Positions 9,451 to 18,663 of a stretch of 64,000 bases of DNA are shown here, one piece after another. The stretch lies in the NCBI RefSeq assembly GCF_014649775.1, contig NZ_BMTR01000004.1, positions 62,001 to 126,000 on the forward strand, written 5' to 3'. Source of the stretch: Streptomyces longisporoflavus (GTDB taxonomy: Bacteria; Actinomycetota; Actinomycetes; Streptomycetales; Streptomycetaceae). The number at the start of each line of letters is the position of its first letter. The first letter of the stretch is position 1. The notes beneath the pieces are model-generated. The model was not told where the DNA came from and did not search any database. It worked only from the letters and a program-made list of their open reading frames with translations. The translations under genes were made by a program, and so were the position numbers.

Positions 9451-9930
9451 CTAGCGGCCGGAACCCGTCGTCGCCGCGACCGGCTCCCCCACGATCCTGC
9501 TCGCCAGCTTGGACGCCAACTCCGGCACGTGGCCGCGCAGTTCGGTGTCCGCCGCCAAGCGCTCGGCCGCGATCCCGGCCTTCCCGTCCGCCAGCACCTC
9601 GTCGCGTTCGCGTACGCCGTCCTCGCGGGCGGCGGCGATCAGGGCGGCCCCTTCCTCCAGGGCCTGCTGCCGCACCCGGGCGGCTTCGCGGCGCGCCTCG
9701 GACAGCATCGCCTCCCGCGCGGCGCGTATCTCCTCGGCCTCGCGGCGCAGTTCCGCCGACCGTCCGCCGGTCACCTCTTCGAGGATCGTGGCGCGATCTT
9801 CGAGTACGCGGTTGAGGCGGAGGACCATGCGCCTGACGAAGAAGTAGAGGGGGCCGAACAGCACGGCTCCGACGACCATGTGCTCGACGTCCGGGTTGAT
9901 GGGCCCTAATGGCATGGGAATGAGCTGCAT
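9451..9930 (-). CDS. Orphan ATP synthase subunit b-like membrane coiled-coil protein
   Basis: This is a 159-residue protein with one N-terminal membrane helix (about residues 18-36, VVGAVLFGPLYFFVRRMVLRL). It is followed by EDRATILEE and a long uninterrupted Ala/Glu/Arg helix with REAEEIRAAREAM-type heptads. The C-terminal block (HVPELASKLASRIVGEPV) looks like the delta-binding end of F0 subunit b. No other ATP synthase gene is nearby, and the true streptomycete atp operon has its own atpF, so this is a stand-alone paralogue of unknown partner. Codon 8 is TTA (9907-9909), the rare leucine codon read by the developmental bldA tRNA in Streptomyces. An alternative ATG five codons in would make it codon 3. 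It may form a membrane stalk or scaffold. Confidence 0.7.
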   Translation of the reverse strand: MQLIPMPLGPINPDVEHMVVGAVLFGPLYFFVRRMVLRLNRVLEDRATILEEVTGGRSAELRREAEEIRAAREAMLSEARREAARVRQQALEEGAALIAAAREDGVRERDEVLADGKAGIAAERLAADTELRGHVPELASKLASRIVGEPVAATTGSGR

Positions 9931-10046
9931 GCCGCCGATCTACCCGCTCATGCGTGCACAACAACGCACATCAGCGCGACAGTTGGGTGATTCCCGCCAC
10001 TTCCCGGCACCCGGCACACGCGCCGCTCAGCATGGCCCGGCGTCGC

Positions 10047-10526
10047 TCAGTCCCCGAAGTCGTACACCGTCACCGCGATGCCGCGCTCCACCAGGCGCCG
10101 GGTGATCAGCGGCTCGACGCGGGACCACTTGCCGCCCGCGAGACCGCAGCCGATGCGCGGCATGTGCACGGAGGCGTCGAGTTCGGCCGCCTTGTCGGCG
10201 ACCGCGGCCAGGGCGGTGTCGATGGCCTCGTACCTCACGGGGACGCCCTTGCTGCCCGTGCGCATGCCGTGCTGGCCGATCATGTTGGCCACCCATGTGT
10301 ACCGGTCGACCTCGACGAACTGGACCGCGCCCAGGCCGAAGTCGTTCTTGGCGCGCTCGCGGTGCCACCGGCGGTACGCGGCCTCCGGCTCGGGCCAGCG
10401 GCGTGAGACCGCGACGACGAAGCCCTTGCCCCAGCCCCCGAGGTCGTTGCAGACATGGGCGATCAGCTTGACGCCCTTGCCCGACGGAGCGGTGGCGTCA
10501 CCCCGGACATAAGAGATCTCCGACAT
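10047..10526 (-). CDS. Macro domain protein (ADP-ribose binding/hydrolase)
   Basis: This is a single macro domain of 159 residues without signal peptide. It has the N-terminal YVRGDAT strand, the LIAHVCNDLGGWGKGF loop corresponding to the conserved VNNxGxxGxGV ADP-ribose pocket, and the HMPRIGCGLAGGKW loop that holds the diphosphate. The Cys-Asn-Asp version resembles the Poa1/ADP-ribose-1''-phosphate phosphatase branch of the superfamily. It likely removes ADP-ribose or ADP-ribose-1''-phosphate from metabolites, proteins or nucleic acids in the cytoplasm. It stands 43 bp after the start of the downstream-oriented permease gene's stop, in the same orientation, so it may be expressed from read-through of that gene. 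Which macro activity applies is not decidable by eye. Confidence 0.85.
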   Translation of the reverse strand: MSEISYVRGDATAPSGKGVKLIAHVCNDLGGWGKGFVVAVSRRWPEPEAAYRRWHRERAKNDFGLGAVQFVEVDRYTWVANMIGQHGMRTGSKGVPVRYEAIDTALAAVADKAAELDASVHMPRIGCGLAGGKWSRVEPLITRRLVERGIAVTVYDFGD

Positions 10527-10569
10527 GACGCCACCGTAGACGCTGCCACCGACAGTGGCCGTTCAGCCG

Positions 10570-12027
10570 CTACTTCGTGAGGCCTGCCGCCTCGTGGTCC
10601 ACCCGGCGGCGGATCCCGTACCAGCCCGCGACCAGCGCGGCGGCGATGATCGGGATGAGGTAGAGCGTCTTGCGGCCGATCTCCGGGTCCTTCCACATCA
10701 GGCCGAGCACGGAGAGCAGGAAGACGATCGTGACGATCTCGGTGACCGGGCTGCCGGGGAGCCGGAAGCCGGGCCGGGTGATCACGCCCTCCTTGGCACG
10801 GCGGACGAACGCCAGGTGACAGATCATGATGATCACCCAGGTGCTGATGATGCCGAGGGACGCCACGTTCAGGACGATCTCGAAGGCCTGGCTCGGCATG
10901 AGGAAGTTCAGGCCGACGCCGAGCACGCACACCGCGGAGGTGAGCAGGATGCCGCCGTAGGGGACCTGGCTCTTGTTCATCCTTGCGGTGAACTTCGGCG
11001 CCGATCCCGCCATCGCCATGGAGCGCAGGATGCGGCCGGTGGAGTACAAGCCCGAGTTCAGCGACGACAGCGCCGCCGTGAGGACGACCAGGTTCATCAC
11101 GTCACCGGCCGCGGGGACGCCGATCTTGGAGAGGACCGTCACGAACGGGCTCTGGTCGGCCGAATACACCGATCCCGGCAGGAGCAGCGCGAGCAGGACG
11201 ACCGAGCCGACGTAGAAGAGGCCGACGCGCCACATGATGGAGTTCACCGCGCGCGGGACGACCTTCTGCGGATCGGCGGTCTCGCCCGCCGCGACGCCGA
11301 CCAGTTCGAGCGACGCGTACGCGAAGACGACACCCTGCATGACGATCACGACCGGCATGATGCCGTTCGGCAGGAAGCCGCCGTTGTCGGTGATGACGCT
11401 CAGGCCCGGCGTCTGCCCGCCCACGTCCTGCTGCGTGACCAGCAGGAAGATGCCGATCAGCATGAAGGCGACCAGGGCCGCTACCTTGACGATCGCGAAC
11501 CAGAACTCCATCTCGCCGAAGTACTTCACCGAGATCATGTTGATCACGAGGACGACGGCGAGGGCGATCAGCGCGAGCACCCACTGGGGGATGTCGGTGA
11601 AGAGGCTCCAGTAGTGCGTGTAGAGCGCGATCGCGGTGATGTCGGCGATGCCGGTGGTCGACCAGTTGAGGAAGTACATCCAGCCGGCGACGTAGGCGCC
11701 CTTCTCGCCGAGGAACTCACGCGCGTAACTGACGAACGAACCCGACGACGGCCGGTAGATGACCATCTCGCCGAGGGCGCGTACGACGAAGAAGGCGAAG
11801 ATGCCGCACACGAGGTACGCGACGGCGAGCGCGGGGCCCGCGGAGTGCAGGCGACCGCCCGCACCGAGAAAGAGTCCGGTTCCGATCGCGCCGCCGATCG
11901 CGATCATGTTGACGTGACGGGCCTTGAGGTCCTTGCTGTAACCGGCGTCGCCCGCGTCCGCGGGGGCCTGGGACGCATCTGTGCGGGATGCGTCCGCAGC
12001 GGCCGTGTCTACGGCTTCCTTGCTCAC
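10570..12027 (-). CDS. APC-family amino acid permease (AnsP/GabP-like)
   Basis: This is a twelve-helix amino acid transporter of the amino acid transporter (AAT) group within the APC superfamily, 485 residues long. The conserved first-helix substrate loop IAIGGAIGTGLFLGAGG is present, as is the FAYASLELVGVAAGET consensus in helix 6. Overall it resembles L-asparagine, D-serine/alanine and GABA permeases; I favour asparagine but cannot settle it. The start is the GTG at 12027. A hydrophilic Ala/Asp-rich tail of about 30 residues precedes the first helix, as in asparagine permeases. It is a single-gene unit or shares a transcript with the macro-domain gene downstream. Confidence 0.88.
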   Translation of the reverse strand: MSKEAVDTAAADASRTDASQAPADAGDAGYSKDLKARHVNMIAIGGAIGTGLFLGAGGRLHSAGPALAVAYLVCGIFAFFVVRALGEMVIYRPSSGSFVSYAREFLGEKGAYVAGWMYFLNWSTTGIADITAIALYTHYWSLFTDIPQWVLALIALAVVLVINMISVKYFGEMEFWFAIVKVAALVAFMLIGIFLLVTQQDVGGQTPGLSVITDNGGFLPNGIMPVVIVMQGVVFAYASLELVGVAAGETADPQKVVPRAVNSIMWRVGLFYVGSVVLLALLLPGSVYSADQSPFVTVLSKIGVPAAGDVMNLVVLTAALSSLNSGLYSTGRILRSMAMAGSAPKFTARMNKSQVPYGGILLTSAVCVLGVGLNFLMPSQAFEIVLNVASLGIISTWVIIMICHLAFVRRAKEGVITRPGFRLPGSPVTEIVTIVFLLSVLGLMWKDPEIGRKTLYLIPIIAAALVAGWYGIRRRVDHEAAGLTK

Positions 12028-12192
12028 GTGGGGGGTCTACTCTCTGGTGCCCGGAAAGCTCCGGTGTCCGGATGTGCTCCGGCCCACGACACCCCTGACG
12101 TGCGTGGACCGACGCGACACCTTCCCCCGGGGATCGCCGGACATGCGGTGGCGCACGTCACATAGCGGCACTTCTCACATGGTGGGCAGGGG

Positions 12193-12200
12193 GTGTACAC
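12193..12200. promoter_or_regulatory. GTGTACAC palindrome in permease upstream region
   Basis: A perfect 8-bp palindrome is followed 14 bp later by a further GTGTAC (12215-12220), about 165 bp upstream of the permease start in a 215-bp non-coding gap. It could be a repressor half-site pair. The support is only the symmetry, so confidence is low. Confidence 0.25.
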
Positions 12201-12242
12201 ACAATGATCGCAGGGTGTACGGCCTGTGGATCACCGGGTGCG

Positions 12243-14054
12243 TCACTGCGTGTACAGGCTGTCGATGGCGTCCCCGTACTTCTCCCTGATGACCCTGCGG
12301 CGCAGCTTCAGGGACGGGGTGAGTTCTCCCGTCTCCGGGCTCCACTCCTCCCCCAGGAGCCGGTACCGCTTGATCTGCTCGGTGCGGTTGAGGCGCGCGT
12401 TGGCCGCCTCCACGGCCCGCGCGACCTCTTCCCGTACGGCCTCGCCGGCCAGCAGGTCGCCGGTGATCCCCCGTGCGGCGGCCCAGGCGGGGGCCATCTC
12501 GGGGTCAAGGACCAGCAGCGCCACCAGGTAGGAGCGGCCGTCGCCGTGGACGAGGGCCTGTCCGATGAGGGGGTGCTCCTTGAGCGTGTTCTCCACGAGC
12601 GCGGGCGAGATGTTCTTGCCCGTCGAGGTCACGATCAGTTCCTTCTTGCGGTCGGTCAGCCACAGGAAGCCGTCCTCGTCGATCCGTCCGACGTCGCCGG
12701 TGGCGAACCAGCCGTCGGCGTCACGGGCCGGTTCGACGCCGCCGTCCGGCGTGAGATAGCCGTCGAAGACCGTCGCGCCGCGCACCAGGATCTCGCCGTC
12801 GTCGGTGGTGCGGATCTCCAGGCCGTCCAGGGTCTTGCCCACCGAGCCGAGCCGGAAGGAGGCCGGGGTGTTGATGGTGACGACCCCGGTCGTCTCCGTC
12901 AGACCCCACGCGTCCATGATCACGATGCCGAAGCCGGCCCAGAAGCGCACGACGTCCTGCGGCATCGACGCCGCCGCGCTCGCGGTCCACACCAGGCGGT
13001 CGAACCCGGCCAGGGAGAGCAGCGGGTCGAGGACCTTCTCCTTGGCCTCGCGGTACGCCCTCTCCAGGTCGGCCGGCGGGTCCTCGCCGCGCTCGACGTA
13101 CGCCACGCGCGCGCGTGTCGTCTCGTTCGCCGCCTCGATCGTCTCGCGCTGCTCCTGCGGCAGCCCCGCGAGGGCGGCCCGTACGGACGCGGCGAGCTTC
13201 TCCCACACGCGCGGGACCCCGAAGAACTGCGCGGGCCGCAGCTCACGCGCGGTCGCGGCGACGGCGGCCGGATCCGCGCAGAGGTATACGTGTGCGGCGC
13301 GGAAGACCGGCAGGTAGATGCCCAGCATGCGCTCGGCGACGTGCGCGAAGGGGAGGTAGCTGATGTGCTCCACGAAGTCCGGGACCTCGACGACGCCGTC
13401 CAGGGCGACGGCGTTGAGGACGACGTTGCGGTGGCTGATGCGGACGCCTTTGGGGTCGCCGGTGGTGCCCGAGGTGTAGACGACGGTGAGCGGATCCCCG
13501 GCGCGGGACTCCCGCCACGCCTTCTCGAAGCCGTCCTGGTCGAAGAGGAGGCTTCCCGACGCGTGCAGGGAGCCGTACGTACGGTGCGTCCCCGCGTCGG
13601 CGGGCTCGACGACCACCAGGCGCTCCAGCGGGACCGTGACGTCCGGCAGGAGGGGCTCCCAGCGGGCCAGCTCGCCGGCGCCCTCGACGATCGCGAAGCG
13701 GGCGCGGCTGTGCCGGGCGATGTGCGCGATCTGCTCGGGGGCCGATGTGCCGTACACCGTGACGGGGACCGCGCCGAGGTGCACGAGGGCGAGGTCGCTG
13801 AGCCAGTGTTCGGGGCGGTTGCCCATCATCATCAGGACGTGCTCGCCGCGCCGCACGCCGAGCGCCGCGTATCCGGCGGCGAGTACGGCGACCTTGCGGC
13901 GGGCTTCGCTCCAGGTCAGTGTCGTCCACTCGCCCTCGGGGGTGGTGCGCCAGGAGAGTGCGGGGCGGTCGCCGTGGTCCTCGGCGTTGCGGAGCAGCAG
14001 GGCGGGGAGCGTGATGTCGGCGGGTTCCCCGGGAAGTCGCAGGATCGTGGTCAT
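12243..14054 (-). CDS. Long-chain fatty acid-CoA ligase (FadD15-like)
   Basis: This is an AMP-forming acyl-CoA synthetase of 603 residues that activates fatty acids to acyl-CoA through an acyl-adenylate. The P-loop signature YTSGTTGDPKG is at residues 193-203. The adenylate-binding WGLTETTG, the hinge region WLTDRKKELIVTSTGKNISP and the C-terminal catalytic lysine region (LTPSLKLRRRVI) are all present. Length and order match the long-chain FadD15 group. It is encoded divergently from the MerR-type regulator at 14211 and faces the same way as the beta-oxidation operon at 15-22 kb, so it probably supplies that pathway. Expression is likely controlled from the shared 156-bp intergenic region. 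Confidence 0.93.
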   Translation of the reverse strand: MTTILRLPGEPADITLPALLLRNAEDHGDRPALSWRTTPEGEWTTLTWSEARRKVAVLAAGYAALGVRRGEHVLMMMGNRPEHWLSDLALVHLGAVPVTVYGTSAPEQIAHIARHSRARFAIVEGAGELARWEPLLPDVTVPLERLVVVEPADAGTHRTYGSLHASGSLLFDQDGFEKAWRESRAGDPLTVVYTSGTTGDPKGVRISHRNVVLNAVALDGVVEVPDFVEHISYLPFAHVAERMLGIYLPVFRAAHVYLCADPAAVAATARELRPAQFFGVPRVWEKLAASVRAALAGLPQEQRETIEAANETTRARVAYVERGEDPPADLERAYREAKEKVLDPLLSLAGFDRLVWTASAAASMPQDVVRFWAGFGIVIMDAWGLTETTGVVTINTPASFRLGSVGKTLDGLEIRTTDDGEILVRGATVFDGYLTPDGGVEPARDADGWFATGDVGRIDEDGFLWLTDRKKELIVTSTGKNISPALVENTLKEHPLIGQALVHGDGRSYLVALLVLDPEMAPAWAAARGITGDLLAGEAVREEVARAVEAANARLNRTEQIKRYRLLGEEWSPETGELTPSLKLRRRVIREKYGDAIDSLYTQ

Positions 14055-14125
14055 GACCGCCTCCTGGCGTCATCGACGAAGCACGTGACCGGTCCGGACG
14101 CTTTCAAGTGACTGGGCGGGACGCT

Positions 14126-14158
14126 TTCACAACAGTGGTGAGACAGCAATACTGTTGC
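14126..14158 (+). promoter_or_regulatory. Candidate merR promoter with palindrome over the -10
   Basis: A -35 like TTCACA (14126-14131), an 18-bp spacer and TACTGT (14150-14155) lie about 55 bp before the regulator gene. The inverted repeat GCAA-N5-TTGC (14146-14158) overlaps the -10. Long spacers and dyads at the promoter are usual for MerR targets, so this may be an autoregulatory site shared with the divergent ligase gene. This is inference from motifs only. Confidence 0.4.
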
Positions 14159-14210
14159 ACTGGATCGGTGCACAACTGCCGGTGCGCGAACGGGAAGGCG
14201 AACTGCTGCC

Positions 14211-14951
14211 ATGACGATGACGAAGACGTCGGACACCGACGAGCCGACGCTCACGGTCGACGAACTGGCCGCGCGCGCGGGCGTCACCGTCCGCACCATC
14301 CGCTTCTACAGCACCAAGGGACTGCTGCCGCCGCCGGTGATCGGGCCGCGCCGTGTCGGTCACTACGGCCAGGAGCATCTGTCCCGGCTCGGGCTCATCG
14401 AGGAGCTCCAGCACCAGGGCATGACGCTGGCCGCGATCGAGCGGTATCTGGAGCAGTTGCCGCCCGACCTGAGCGCCCACGACCTCGCCATTCACCGCGC
14501 GGTGGTGGCTTCCTGGGCCCCCGACTCGGCCGAGGAGACCGACCGCGCGGAGCTGGAGCGCAGGGCGGGCCGGCCGCTGAGCGACGCGGATCTGGACCGG
14601 CTCTCGGCGATGGGCGTCGTCGCGCCCGCGGAGTCCGCGGGGGTCTACAGCGTCGATCCGGGCCTGCTGCGCCTCGGTGTGCAGTTGCTCGGCGTGCCCA
14701 TCGCGCACGAGACCATCCTGGCGGCGCGCACGGTTCTGGTGGAACACACGCGCTCGGCGGCCGTCGAGCTGTCCCGGCTCTTCCGCGACGAGGTGTGGGG
14801 CCCCTACCGGGAGCGGGAGTCGGACCCGGAGCACGTGGCGGCGATGCGGTCCCTGTCGGCCCATATGCAGCCGATGGTGGTGCAGGCCCTGGTGACGGCG
14901 TTCCAGCGCTCCCTCAAGGAGGAGCTGCGGGAGTGGCTCAAGGAGAGCTGA
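14211..14951 (+). CDS. MerR family transcriptional regulator
   Basis: This is a 246-residue regulator with an N-terminal winged helix-turn-helix (LTVDELAARAGVTVRTIRFY, then STKGLLPPP and the RVGHYGQEHLSRLGLI wing) typical of MerR proteins. The C-terminal half is a long helical domain with no Cys pair for metals, more like members that sense organic ligands such as acyl-CoA. It is divergent from the fatty acyl-CoA ligase gene, which suggests control of fatty acid activation and degradation. The start is the ATG at 14211; the second ATG two codons later is also possible. Its 3' end, including the stop codon, is built into a bidirectional terminator hairpin. Confidence 0.88.
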   Translation: MTMTKTSDTDEPTLTVDELAARAGVTVRTIRFYSTKGLLPPPVIGPRRVGHYGQEHLSRLGLIEELQHQGMTLAAIERYLEQLPPDLSAHDLAIHRAVVASWAPDSAEETDRAELERRAGRPLSDADLDRLSAMGVVAPAESAGVYSVDPGLLRLGVQLLGVPIAHETILAARTVLVEHTRSAAVELSRLFRDEVWGPYRERESDPEHVAAMRSLSAHMQPMVVQALVTAFQRSLKEELREWLKES

Positions 14952-14962
14952 GCCACTCCCGC
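14927..14962. terminator. Perfect 14-bp bidirectional terminator overlapping merR stop
   Basis: The arms GCGGGAGTGGCTCA (14927-14940) and TGAGCCACTCCCGC (14949-14962) flank an 8-base loop. The TGA stop of the MerR gene is the start of the right arm. It separates the convergent merR and fadB-type genes, whose stops are only 25 bp apart, so it probably serves both. Confidence 0.8.
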
Positions 14963-14976
14963 GGACGGGCGACAGA

Positions 14977-17151
14977 TCAGTTGTCGCTGAACTTCTCGCC
15001 CTTGTCGGCCTTCTCGACGAGCAGCGCGGGCGGCGTGAACCGCTCGCCGTAGCGGTCGGCCAGCTCACGGGCGCGGGCCACGAATCCGGGCAGGCCGCCT
15101 TCGTAGCCGTTGATGTACTGGAGCACGCCGCCGGTCCAGCCTGGGAAGCCGATGCCGAAGATGGAGCCGATGTTGGCGTCCGCGACGGAGGTCAGGACAC
15201 CCTCCTCGAGAAGGCGCACGGTGTCGAGCGACTCCGCGAAGAGCATCCGCTCCTGCATGTCCTTGAACGGGATCTGGGTGCCCGGCTTGGTGAAGTGCTC
15301 GCGCAGGCCGGGCCAGAGCCCGGCGCGCTTGCCGTCCACGTAGTCGTAGAAGCCCGCTCCGCCGCTGCGGCCGGGGCGCTCGAACTCGTCGACCATGCGG
15401 TCGATGACGGAGTCCGAGGGGTGCCCGGCCCAGGTGCCGCCGGCCTCCTCGACGGCGCGCTTCGTCTCGTTGCGGATCTTGCGCGGCAGGGTGAGGGTCA
15501 GCTCGTCCATCAGGGAGAGGACCTTGGCGGGGTAGCCCGCCTGGGCCGCGGCCTGCTCGACGGAGGCGGGCTCGATGCCCTCGCCGACCATCGCGACGCC
15601 CTCGTTGATGAAGTGCCCGATCACGCGCGAGGTGAAGAAGCCGCGCGAGTCGTTGACGACGATCGGCGTCTTGTTGATCTGGCGTACGAGGTCGAAGGCG
15701 CGGGCCAGTGCCTCGTCACCGGTCCGCTCGCCCTTGATGATCTCGACGAGCGGCATCTTGTCGACGGGCGAGAAGAAGTGCAGGCCGATGAAGTCGACGG
15801 GCCGTGTGACGCCCTCGGCGAGCTGGGTGATCGGCAGTGTCGAGGTGTTGGAGCACAGCAGCGCGTCCGGCTCGATGACGTCCTGGATCTCCTGGAACAC
15901 CTTGTGCTTGAGCGCGGTGTCCTCGAAGACCGCCTCGATCACGGCGTCGCAGCCCGCGAGGTCCTGCGCGTCCGCGGTCGGCGTGATGCGGGCGAGCAGC
16001 GCGTCGGCCTTCTCCTGCGTCGTACGCCCCCGCTGCACCGCCTTGGCGCACAGCTTCTCGGAGTAGGCCTTGCCCTTGGCGGCGGCCTCGGCGGAGACGT
16101 CCTTGAGGACGACCTCGATACCGGCACGGGCGCAGGAGTAGGCGATGCCCGCGCCCATCATCCCGGCACCCAGGACGGCGGCCTTGCGGACCTGGCGCGG
16201 CTCGATGCCCTTGGGGCGGTTGGCGCCGGAGTTGACGGCCTGGAGGTCGAAGAAGAACGCCTGGATCATGTTCTTCGCGGTCTGGCCCGTGACCAGCTCG
16301 GTGAAGTACCGGGCCTCGATGGTCAGCGCGGTCTCGAAGTCGACCTGGGAGCCCTCGACGGCGGCCGCGAGGATGTTGCGCGGGGCCGGGTAGGGGGCGC
16401 CGTTGATCTGCTTCTTGAGGTTGGCCGGGAAGGCGGGCAGGTTCGCCGCGAACTTCGGGTTGGCCGGGGTGCCGCCGGGGATGCGGTAGCCGGGCTTGTC
16501 CCAGGGCTGCGCCGACTCGGGGTTGGCGTCGATGAAGGCGCGGGCCTTCTCGATCATCTCCTCGCGGGTGGCGGCCACTTCGTGCACGAGGCCGTTCTCC
16601 AGGGCGCGCCGCGGGTTGTACTGGGTGCCCTGGAGCAGCACCTTCAGGAGCGCGTCGGCGATGCCCATGAGGCGTACGGTGCGGGTCACGCCGCCGCCCG
16701 CCGGGAGCAGGCCGAGGGTGACCTCGGGGAGGCCGATCTTGGAGCCGGGCGCGTCGAGCGCGACGCGGTGGTGACTGGCGAGGGCGATCTCGTAACCGCC
16801 GCCGAGGGCCGCGCCGTTGATGGCGGCGACGACCGGCTTGCCCAGGGTCTCGATGCGGCGCAGGGAGGCCTTGATGGCCACGCCCGCCTCGAACGCGTCC
16901 TGCGCGTTCTCGGGGCCCGCCTGCATCATGTCCTTCAGGTCACCGCCCGCGAAGAAGGTCTTCTTGGCGGAGGTGTAGATGATGCCGCGAATGGAGTCCT
17001 TCTCGGCCTCCGCGCGCTCGGCGATCGCCGCGATGGAGGCCTTGAAGGCCTGGTTCATGGTGTTCGCGGACTGGTTGGGGTCGTCGAGGACGAGGGTGAG
17101 GATGCCGGTGGCGTCCATTTCCCAGCGGATGGTGGTGCTTTCTTGCGTCAT
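14977..17151 (-). CDS. fadB: Bifunctional enoyl-CoA hydratase/3-hydroxyacyl-CoA dehydrogenase
   Basis: This is the beta-oxidation multifunctional alpha subunit, 724 residues, carrying out hydration of enoyl-CoA and NAD-dependent oxidation of 3-hydroxyacyl-CoA. The N-terminal crotonase domain (about residues 1-190) has GGDLKDM and AALGGGYEIAL oxyanion loops and the EVTLGLLPAGGG catalytic Glu region. The dehydrogenase domain begins near residue 330 with GAGMMGAGIAYSCARAG, followed by the NTSTLPI, HFFSPV and GFFTSRV motifs. The start is the ATG at 17151, preceded by ACGGAG; upstream residues are Pro-rich and non-coding. It follows the thiolase gene at a distance of 244 bp that contains a palindromic repeat, so its expression may be partly uncoupled from the upstream operon. 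Confidence 0.94.
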   Translation of the reverse strand: MTQESTTIRWEMDATGILTLVLDDPNQSANTMNQAFKASIAAIAERAEAEKDSIRGIIYTSAKKTFFAGGDLKDMMQAGPENAQDAFEAGVAIKASLRRIETLGKPVVAAINGAALGGGYEIALASHHRVALDAPGSKIGLPEVTLGLLPAGGGVTRTVRLMGIADALLKVLLQGTQYNPRRALENGLVHEVAATREEMIEKARAFIDANPESAQPWDKPGYRIPGGTPANPKFAANLPAFPANLKKQINGAPYPAPRNILAAAVEGSQVDFETALTIEARYFTELVTGQTAKNMIQAFFFDLQAVNSGANRPKGIEPRQVRKAAVLGAGMMGAGIAYSCARAGIEVVLKDVSAEAAAKGKAYSEKLCAKAVQRGRTTQEKADALLARITPTADAQDLAGCDAVIEAVFEDTALKHKVFQEIQDVIEPDALLCSNTSTLPITQLAEGVTRPVDFIGLHFFSPVDKMPLVEIIKGERTGDEALARAFDLVRQINKTPIVVNDSRGFFTSRVIGHFINEGVAMVGEGIEPASVEQAAAQAGYPAKVLSLMDELTLTLPRKIRNETKRAVEEAGGTWAGHPSDSVIDRMVDEFERPGRSGGAGFYDYVDGKRAGLWPGLREHFTKPGTQIPFKDMQERMLFAESLDTVRLLEEGVLTSVADANIGSIFGIGFPGWTGGVLQYINGYEGGLPGFVARARELADRYGERFTPPALLVEKADKGEKFSDN

Positions 17152-17244
17152 GACGTTCTCCGTGAAGTCTGTTGTGGGCGGGGCGGGGCGGGCGGGGCCC
17201 GGGGAGGGTGGCTGCGGCACATGGCCGACTGAACGCCGGTGGGG

Positions 17245-17349
17245 GCTGGTCGCGCAGTTCCCCGCGCCCCTGAAGGGCGCACTTCGTGCGCGCCTTCATG
17301 AGGCGCGGGGAAGCCGCTGCCTCAGGGTCGCGGGGAACTGCGCGACCAG
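17245..17349. repeat. Long inverted repeat of the streptomycete GCGCAGTTCCCCGCG family
   Basis: The outer arms CTGGTCGCGCAGTTCCCCGC (17245-17264) and its complement (ending 17349) enclose a second GC-rich structure. This is the genus-wide dispersed intergenic palindrome; a partial copy is at 35127. It sits between the thiolase and fadB-type genes and may act as a transcription terminator or mRNA processing/stability element. Confidence 0.75.
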
Positions 17350-17395
17350 CCACGACGCACCCGCGGTCGGCGACGGACGACAGCCCCGGCGGCGC

Positions 17396-18616
17396 TTAGC
17401 CGGAGACCCGTTCCACGATCGTGGCGATGCCCATTCCGCCGCCGACGCACAGGGTGGCCAGGCCGTACCGCTTGTCCTGACGCTCAAGCTCGTCCACGAG
17501 CGTGCCCAGGATCATCGCCCCCGTGGCGCCCAAGGGATGGCCCAACGCGATCGCGCCGCCGTTGACGTTCACCTTGTCCAGGGACAGGCCCATGTCCTTG
17601 ACGAACCGCAGCACCACCGCCGCGAAGGCCTCATTGATCTCGACGAGGTCGATGTCGTCGATGGTCAGCCCCGCCTTGGCGAGAGCCTTGCGCGCGGCCG
17701 GCGCCGGACCGGTGAGCATGATGGTCGGCTCGGAGCCCGAGACGGCCGCGGAGACGATCCGGGCGCGCGGCGCGAGACCGTACCGCTCGCCGACCTCCTT
17801 GGTGCCGATGGCCACAAGAGCCGCGCCGTCCACGATGCCGGAGGAGTTGCCCGCGTGGTGGACGTGGTCGATCTTCTCGACCCAGTGGTACTTCTGCAGC
17901 GCGACCGCGTCGAAGCCGCCGAGGTCGCCGATGTCCTTGAAGGACGGCTTCAGCTTGGCGAGCGAGTCGGCGGTGGTGCCGGGCCGCATGTACTCGTCGT
18001 GGTCCAGGACGACCAGGCCGCTGCGGTCCTTGACCGGCACGACGGACTTCTCGAAGCGGTTGTCCTTCCAGGCCGCCGCGGCACGCTCCTGGGACAGGGC
18101 CGCGTACTCGTCGACGTCACGCCGGGAGTAGCCCTCCACCGTGGCGATGAGGTCGGCGCCGATGCCCTGCGGCACGAAGCCCGTCTCGTAGTTGGTCATC
18201 GGGTCGGCGAACCAGGCGCCGCCGTCCGAGGCCATCGGGACACGCGACATCGACTCGACGCCGCCCGCGAGGACGAGGTCCTCCCAGCCCGAACGCACCT
18301 TCATCGCCGCCATGTTGACCGCTTCGAGGCCCGAGGCGCAGAAGCGGTTCTCCTGGACGCCCGCGACGGTGTCGGGAAGACCGGCCGCGATGGCCGCGAT
18401 GCGCGCGATGTCGGAGCCCTGGTCGCCGACGGGGCCGACGACGCCGAGGACGATGTCGTCGACGGCCGCCGGGTCCAGGTCGGGGAACCGCGCCCGGATC
18501 TCGTGGATCAGGCCGACGACGAGGTCGATCGGCTTGGTGCCGTGCAGGGCGCCATTGGCCTTGCCGCGTCCGCGCGGGGTGCGGATCGCGTCGTATACGT
18601 ACGCTTCGGTGGTCAA
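17396..18616 (-). CDS. fadA: Acetyl-CoA C-acyltransferase (thiolase)
   Basis: This is a degradative thiolase of 406 residues that cleaves 3-ketoacyl-CoA to acetyl-CoA and a shortened acyl-CoA. The nucleophile Cys93 sits in [13 protein letters not shown], the catalytic His360 in [11 protein letters not shown] and the second Cys390 in LCVGGGMG. The TTG start at 18616 is chosen because AAAGG lies eight bases upstream and it gives the family N-terminus [15 protein letters not shown]; no ATG fits. It lies 47 bp after the acyl-CoA dehydrogenase gene in the same direction and, with the fadB-type gene that follows, forms the usual thiolase/multifunctional pair. Confidence 0.93.
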   Translation of the reverse strand: MTTEAYVYDAIRTPRGRGKANGALHGTKPIDLVVGLIHEIRARFPDLDPAAVDDIVLGVVGPVGDQGSDIARIAAIAAGLPDTVAGVQENRFCASGLEAVNMAAMKVRSGWEDLVLAGGVESMSRVPMASDGGAWFADPMTNYETGFVPQGIGADLIATVEGYSRRDVDEYAALSQERAAAAWKDNRFEKSVVPVKDRSGLVVLDHDEYMRPGTTADSLAKLKPSFKDIGDLGGFDAVALQKYHWVEKIDHVHHAGNSSGIVDGAALVAIGTKEVGERYGLAPRARIVSAAVSGSEPTIMLTGPAPAARKALAKAGLTIDDIDLVEINEAFAAVVLRFVKDMGLSLDKVNVNGGAIALGHPLGATGAMILGTLVDELERQDKRYGLATLCVGGGMGIATIVERVSG

Positions 18617-18663
18617 GACAGCAGCCTTTCGCAAAGAACTGTGCAGGTGAGGGTGGGGCGGAC

